From Hymenopellis radicata (taxonomy: Eukaryota; Basidiomycota; Agaricomycetes; Agaricales; Physalacriaceae), in assembly GCA_015501595.1 (NCBI GenBank), contig JADNRX010000011.1, positions 359,188 to 423,187 of the forward strand: a DNA stretch of 64,000 nucleotides, written 5' to 3'. Positions 59,118-64,000 of the stretch are shown piece after piece; within the stretch, counting starts at the first letter, position 1, and every line of letters starts with the position of its first letter. Made by a program: the position numbers and the translations under genes. The notes under the pieces are model-generated. The model was not told the origin of the DNA, did no database searches, and saw nothing but the letters and a program-made list of their open reading frames with translations.

Positions 59118-61182
59118 ATGTGGTCTACACTTCGCACCTGTCTTTTGACCTTTGTTTTTGCCATTCACGTCTACGGAAATGTCCTAATTGCGGACCGGTC
59201 TGCGCCCAGGAAACTCCCACTATATCGTCGAGATGTTGCAGCCAACGATACGATGTCTGGGATGGCGTCTGTGACGCTCTCCAGTGATGCCCAGTATGTT
59301 CTTTGACTACTCCTCTTTTTCGTACTCAAAGACCCTAGATCTTACTATGCGGTTATTAAGGCCGGCGCGACGTACTTTCGCGTAGCGCTTGACACTGCCT
59401 CTTCGGATTTGTGGTTAATATCCACCAATTGTACCACTAGTACTTGTACAAAGGTTCCTCGCTATCCTTTGGAATACGAAAGTGGTACATACATCACTGT
59501 GAATGATAATACCACTGCTTTCAGTGCGAGCTACTCGGACAGTACAGGTGAGTAGCCTTCTTCAGCATGCCTTTCCGCTTGCCCAATTCTTCCAGTTGCT
59601 GAAGGCATCGTTGCCCGGGAGTCTATTCTGTTCGCCAACATAACTGTCGACAGTCAAGCATTCGGTCTCATCAACTCTGGCAATGTCTCTCTCACCGATG
59701 ACATGAGCGGCATATTCGGTCTTGGTTTCCCGCGCCTCTCAAGTATCTCAGACTCTGTTACTAATTGTTGGTTCAATCTCTTCGCGTCCATGATTTTGCT
59801 TTAATGCTGTTGACAGCCACTCCTTTCTTCGTGCAACTCGCTCAACAGGGCCACTTGGACTATCCTCTCTTCGGCCTGAGTCTTACACGCAACTCCAGTG
59901 GTAGCCTGACCCTCGGTTTGTACAGCCATCGGTTTAACTGTTGTCACTAATGTTCAATTTGAGTAGGCGCCATTGATGCGTCTGTCGTATCAAACGTTAG
60001 TGCTATCGGCTGGCATCCCGTTGTTGAGTTTGCACCCATTGGAAACGACAATAACTCGTCGAGTTATCTACAATGGGCGACGCCCTTCAAGTCATTTGCT
60101 CTAAACGGGACCGCTTTCACCCCCACACCGACGTACCCGACAATTACGAGTGACACATCCTTGGCCATGTTCGATGTGTTCGTGTTTTCATTTATCTAGG
60201 TAGGAATGGCCCGCTGACCTTGTAAACAGCGGAACTAGCGGCATTTACGGTCCATACGCCGATGTGCGCAAAATCCGCTGATATAAAACTCAGCGCTTAA
60301 CTTTCATTCAAAGGTCTCTCGGATATTTGGCGAAATTGGTGGCGCACGACTTGTTGATGCGAACAATGGCCTTTACGCTATTCCATGTGACACGCTGGTG
60401 TCAATGAGTTTTACGTTTGGGTAATTATTTGACTCCCATCAGACGCTCTCGCTGAAAAGTTACACAGAGACCAGACCATCACATTACAACCTTCTGACTT
60501 CCTGATTGGCCGTGCTTCAGAGAACCCGAATCTTTGCTTATCCTGGCCAGCCGCGCACGCTCCTAGCTCTGACGGCATCGACTGGCAGTTCGGAACACCG
60601 TTTCTTCGGACAGTGTATTCTGTTTTCAGGTCAGCCCAATCTGCCTTTTTGCACCTTTCAGTCCTGACTTGGACCAGTTATGGAATCAACTTTGAAGAGC
60701 CACCTATGATTGGTTTCTATAACCTTCGTAACGAAACGATCATCGCTGAGTCTGAGCAGTATATTTCATCTTATCTCTCATCTATGTCTGCCACCATTGA
60801 CACTGCTTTGCCGAACTCATTGTTACCGACTCCGACATACACGACTCCCCCGTATACGTTCAACTCCGGCATCAGTGCCCCTACAGGCGGTATCGTTGAA
60901 ACCGAGCTCGCCACAAGCACGTATAGTGCCGTCTTTGGGGCCGCTACGAATGTTTCCGCATTACCCACGCTGAAGCCTGCTGCCACCCTGCAGACTCTCA
61001 TCGTCACCGGTACAGGCGGCGTGGTGACAACAATCACATCAACAGCGTCTGCTGCGGCTGTCACCCTCGGGACACCTCCTGGATGGAGTACTTCTGGTGT
61101 ATCCCGACATTGTGCCTCCGCTTATCTCCTCCTCTTTACACTATCCGCTTTCGTAGTACACTGGACAGACATTTTTCCATAG
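59118..61182 (+). CDS. Secreted/GPI-anchored pepsin-type aspartic protease (A1)
   Basis: Extracellular or cell-wall acid endoprotease. ATG 59118 opens a signal peptide (M-W-S-T-L-R-T-C-L-L-T-F-V-F-A-I-H-V-Y-G), followed by a short pro-region with R-R-D. First active-site loop: A-L-D-T-A-S-S-D-L-W-L, with Ala for the usual Gly after Asp-Thr. A flap-like Y-E-S-G-T-Y-I-T-V and G-I-F-G-L-G-F-P follow. The second site, formed by splicing near 60177-60232, reads F-D-V-G-T-S-G-I-Y-G-P instead of D-S-G/D-T-G. The C-terminus is Ser/Thr-rich and ends in a hydrophobic stretch (A-Y-L-L-L-F-T-L-S-A-F-V-V) suited to GPI attachment. At least six introns. Both catalytic Asp are kept, so activity is plausible. 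Confidence 0.85.
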
Positions 61183-61854
61183 CATTCTCGTGTATCAAGT
61201 TATTGCATTGTCGAGTTTAAACGGTGGCTTTAAGGGAATCCTGCAGCTGTTCTTGTTAAAGTTCAAGCTTCCATGCTGTACAGGATGTCGACGGGGCCAC
61301 ACAGATGACCGGTTAATGGGAATGGTTTGGAGTCAGAGGTGCTTATTGGTGCTCCTCCTCGGACATGGACGGTCATGAGTGAACGGTTAACCTCTCAAAC
61401 CAACGGTTTATAGCGCACGCGGTCCCACCGCGGCAATTACATTGCGCTAAGCACGTCAGAGGAATGTACAATGCTTCGTTTGTTACACGTCTTCCTTCGT
61501 CTTCGGTGCCGGGCGTCTTGGATTGTAATTGCTGCTGCCCATGGCTGCCCACCACTGGTCGTTTATGATCATACAGGCCTGGTTATGATACCCTGGAAAT
61601 GCCGGTCAGTCCACTCAATAGCTCACGCTGAAACAACTTTTGCAGGTACTGCCTTTTATACTAGGGTTTCATGCACAGCGCTTCCTCAGCCGAAAGGACT
61701 CGGGGTTCCGCAAGGACGTGTAACTACAAGCTCATTTACTTCCCGACCATGTATCGGGAGCTTCTCTTCTCTTCCTGAATCATGACCTGCTCCTGATCAA
61801 GGTGTAATCCCCTAACGTCGCATATAAGCTTGACGTGCTCTCCACCTCCTACCA
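61183..61854. other. Intergenic
   Basis: About 670 bp with short frames that show no family resemblance. No RNA gene or repeat seen. Confidence 0.35.
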
Positions 61855-61890
61855 GTGTCTGTCCTTTCACGATTCCCGTCTAGTGTCGCA

Positions 61891-62973
61891 ATGCTTTCGC
61901 TGGCTACACCGCGGACGATAAAGCGTTTGCTGTCAGCCTTGAAATCGCTCTTTCACTCTCATTCGCATCGGCCCCATCAGCGAATGCCTGCTATGAGACA
62001 ACCACAGCCTTACTTGGAGCGCTACATATCTCTTGAGGACTTGCGCGGGAGGTTCGGAGCCGTGATGCCCTTGCAACTTGTCAAACTAGTTGCACGAGAT
62101 ATTGTCACCGCATTGCGGGAGAACGAGAAAAGGGGTGTCATCCACGGAGGTAATATCATCGAGTACGTCGAGTTACATTGAAACTTACACCTTCGAATCA
62201 GATATCAACCAAAGCTCTATTGTAATGCTGTCTCGTGATCTGAATTGGCTGCTAGCGCGTTTTAAAGACGACGATTCGGATGGCGAGGGGGTGGACGACA
62301 GCTCTACAACAGGAAGCTTTGAAGAACAATTTCCCACTGTGTTTCGACTGGCGATTGTCGGTGAGCTCCTCCATGCGCTGGAAATTCAGGCCTCTCATCG
62401 GCCGCGATGCAGACGCCCATCCACAGGCTTCCCTTTCCGTTCGCTCTCCAGAGGCTATTCTTCAGGCGTCGTGTGGCGTTAGTAGTGACTTATGGAGTCT
62501 GGCCTGTGTGGTACGTTCAATTTCGAGGAATGGGCCTGAATTAAACTGGGTCGTCTGGCAGATCTACCTCCTTCTTACCGGAGAGCTTCTATTTGATCCC
62601 GGCTTCCAGTGCGCTGACCTCGGGCTGACCCCAGACGAGTCGCATATCATCCAAATGATAGAAATGCTTGGAGACTTCCCTGAAGATCTCGTTCGGCGAG
62701 GTTCAGAGTCGAAGAAGTGGTTTCATTCTGACGGTAGGTCAATTACGCTGAGCTACAGATCCGTTTGTGGCTGACCCTCAGGAAGGATCTTTCCTGATGG
62801 ATACAACTCTATATCCTGTTACATTGGGCGATGTTCTGCGACAACATCTGGCGCTTTCTCACGATGACCTGAATGAGACGTTTGATTTTCTCGCACGTAT
62901 CATTCGTATCAGTCCTAGTGATCGAGCCAGTGTGCGTGAAATGTCGCGGCATCGTTGGTTATCCTCGGTATAA
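61891..62973 (+). pseudogene. Degenerate SRPK-like protein kinase
   Basis: The C-lobe of an Agaricomycete SRPK-type kinase is visible: L-V-K-L-V-A-R-D-I-V-T-A-L, catalytic-loop remnant V-I-H-G-D-I-N-Q-S-S-I-V (HRD Arg replaced; the Lys and Asn of D-x-K-x-x-N missing), A-L-S-V-R-S-P-E-A-I-L like the APE segment, S-S-D-L-W-S-L-A-C-V, L-L-T-G-E-L-L-F-D-P, M-I-E-M-L-G-D-F-P-E-D-L and a final R-H-R-W-L. The N-lobe with glycine loop and VAIK Lys is absent, and no DFG is seen. Introns at about 62153-62200 and 62510-62560 join well, so it may be transcribed. Either a pseudokinase or a dying gene; the start is not certain. Confidence 0.55.
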
Positions 62974-63298
62974 ACCTTGATGTCGCTGGACTTGGTTCTC
63001 ATGATACGGACTCTTCATTACTTACTACTCGGATGATTTCGTGTAATTTATCACCTTTCAAATTAGTTGTCGTGTTGGGCTGCGTCATGCATACATGATA
63101 AACCTACGATCTAACAACCTCGCAGCCTTGAAAGGTGGCGGTGCGAGTCCAGGTCACCTGACCGTAGTTAGATTATTTCGAGACGCGATCGTTACGTGTG
63201 ACGGTCACTATCGACCTTTAAACTCTCAAGCACGTCTATACCTTCGCTCCTTACTCTCGTCCGTTGGGAAGCTTTTCTCGGTCTCCTCCAAAGAGAGC
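62974..63298. other. Intergenic
   Basis: About 325 bp upstream of the last gene. A frame from 63095 leads into it but has no supporting features. Confidence 0.3.
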
Positions 63299-64000
63299 AT
63301 GTCTACGAAGAACAATCTGCAAGATGTACTGAAGAAACGGGCGAGCGTCACGTCCACTCCGTCGTCGTCGTCTTCCACTCTCACCGTCGCGTCGGCAAAG
63401 GTGCGTCATTGTATGGACCGCTTTAGCTCCGTACCCAAACTCTACTAGGTCAATAAGTTCAAGCCTGCCGCCAATGCTGCTTCGTCGCGTACGTAACTAT
63501 GTCTACTATCAGTCGCCACTCATTCCATCAATCCACAGTGCGGGGACTGCCGTCTTTACCTTCTTTCGCCACTCCCGGCTTCGGGAAGAAGAGCGCACCC
63601 GCACCATCTGCTCCGGCACGTCGACCTGATTCTCCAGAAGTCATATACGTGGAAAAGAAATCCGACTCGCCTGGGACCAAGAGAGGCTCACCAGCAGATA
63701 CCCCACTGACCACAGCCAAACGTCAGAAGAACTTGCGGCGAAACAAGGAGAACCAGCAAGATGTCAGTGTGCCCAGCACACCAGGGTCCAGGACGAAAGG
63801 AAAGGCGAAAGCATCAATTCCATCGTCGCCCTCCGATGACGATAAACCGTGGTTGAAAATGGATCTGGACGAAAATTTCAACCCTAATCCTTTTGCCCGT
63901 ATCGCCACGGAATTTCCTTCGCTCGTCAAGCGTATTCCGTCTCCACCAAAGAGCACGTCAATCCAGGAATCGGTAAGCATCGATTATCGAGTTTCTTTTT
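63299..64000 (+). CDS. Ser/Pro/Lys-rich protein, 5' part, runs off the window
   Basis: ATG 63299 starts M-S-T-K-N-N-L-Q-D-V-L-K-K-R-A-S-V-T, then a Ser/Thr tract, short exons joined by introns near 63401-63449 and 63491-63537, and a disordered basic region: F-A-T-P-G-F-G-K-K-S, P-E-V-I-Y-V-E-K-K-S-D-S-P, T-K-R-G-S-P-A-D and P-W-L-K-M-D-L-D-E-N-F-N-P-N-P-F. V-I-Y-V-E flanked by acids resembles a SUMO-interacting motif. Composition suits the N-terminus of a nuclear DNA-repair protein such as a RecQ helicase, but nothing diagnostic is inside the window. Confidence 0.5.

Noticed and set aside
1..64000. CRISPR array, bacterial operon signals, rRNA or complete tRNA genes
   Set aside because: The window is eukaryotic; the only direct repeats are exon-intron units, transposon motifs and small minisatellites, and no complete tRNA or rRNA was recognised by eye.

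Overview
The window is genomic DNA of a basidiomycete fungus, most likely an Agaricomycete. Protein genes on both strands are cut by many introns of about 45-60 nt. The recognised products have fungal forms: Bem2-type RhoGAP, PalA/Rim20 Bro1 protein, Wss1 metalloprotease, Bqt4-like telomere anchor, Kre9/Knh1-like GPI protein, spherulin-4, and a DUF6534 seven-helix membrane protein typical of mushrooms. The organism call is inference from these families and the intron style; no marker gene names the species.

Layout. 1-11.5 kb: ferroportin-like metal exporter (+), Kelch protein (-), then a 7.1-kb minus-strand gene for a giant acidic repeat protein ending in a CaaX box. It contains a five-copy tandem duplication of a whole exon plus its intron. 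11.9-26.9 kb: GPI-anchored Kre9/Knh1-like protein (-), PRMT5 (+), monocarboxylate-type MFS transporter (-), WSS1 (+), 6-phosphofructokinase (+), Bqt4-like protein (+) and a paraoxonase-like beta-propeller (-). 27.2-32.4 kb: DUF6534 membrane protein and a CaCA-family cation exchanger (both +). 32.6-37.7 kb is an accessory island: one hAT-like element nested in another, each with a perfect 8-bp target duplication, a solo-LTR-like insertion, a minisatellite, and pieces of acidic and zinc-binding proteins. 37.8-46.1 kb: DM9 protein, spherulin-4 and the Bem2-like RhoGAP (all -). 46.7-52.2 kb: PalA/Rim20 (+) and a flavin amine-oxidase-like enzyme (-). 52.2-55.9 kb is gene-poor. 55.9-64 kb: RasGAP, A1 aspartic protease, a degraded SRPK-like kinase and the 5' end of an unidentified Ser/Pro/Lys-rich gene.

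These are mostly housekeeping and signalling genes, not a single pathway or cluster. Rho control (Bem2-like), Ras control (RasGAP) and pH sensing (PalA) are ordinary fungal signalling parts. WSS1, PRMT5 and Bqt4-like act on DNA, arginine methylation and telomere position.

Two themes stand out. First, the giant CaaX protein has grown by repeated duplication of symmetric phase-1 exons. Second, about ten conserved coding stretches carry an apparent single-base frameshift, mostly a missing base in a short homopolymer. This looks more like consensus error than real gene loss, and it matters to anyone using the translations.
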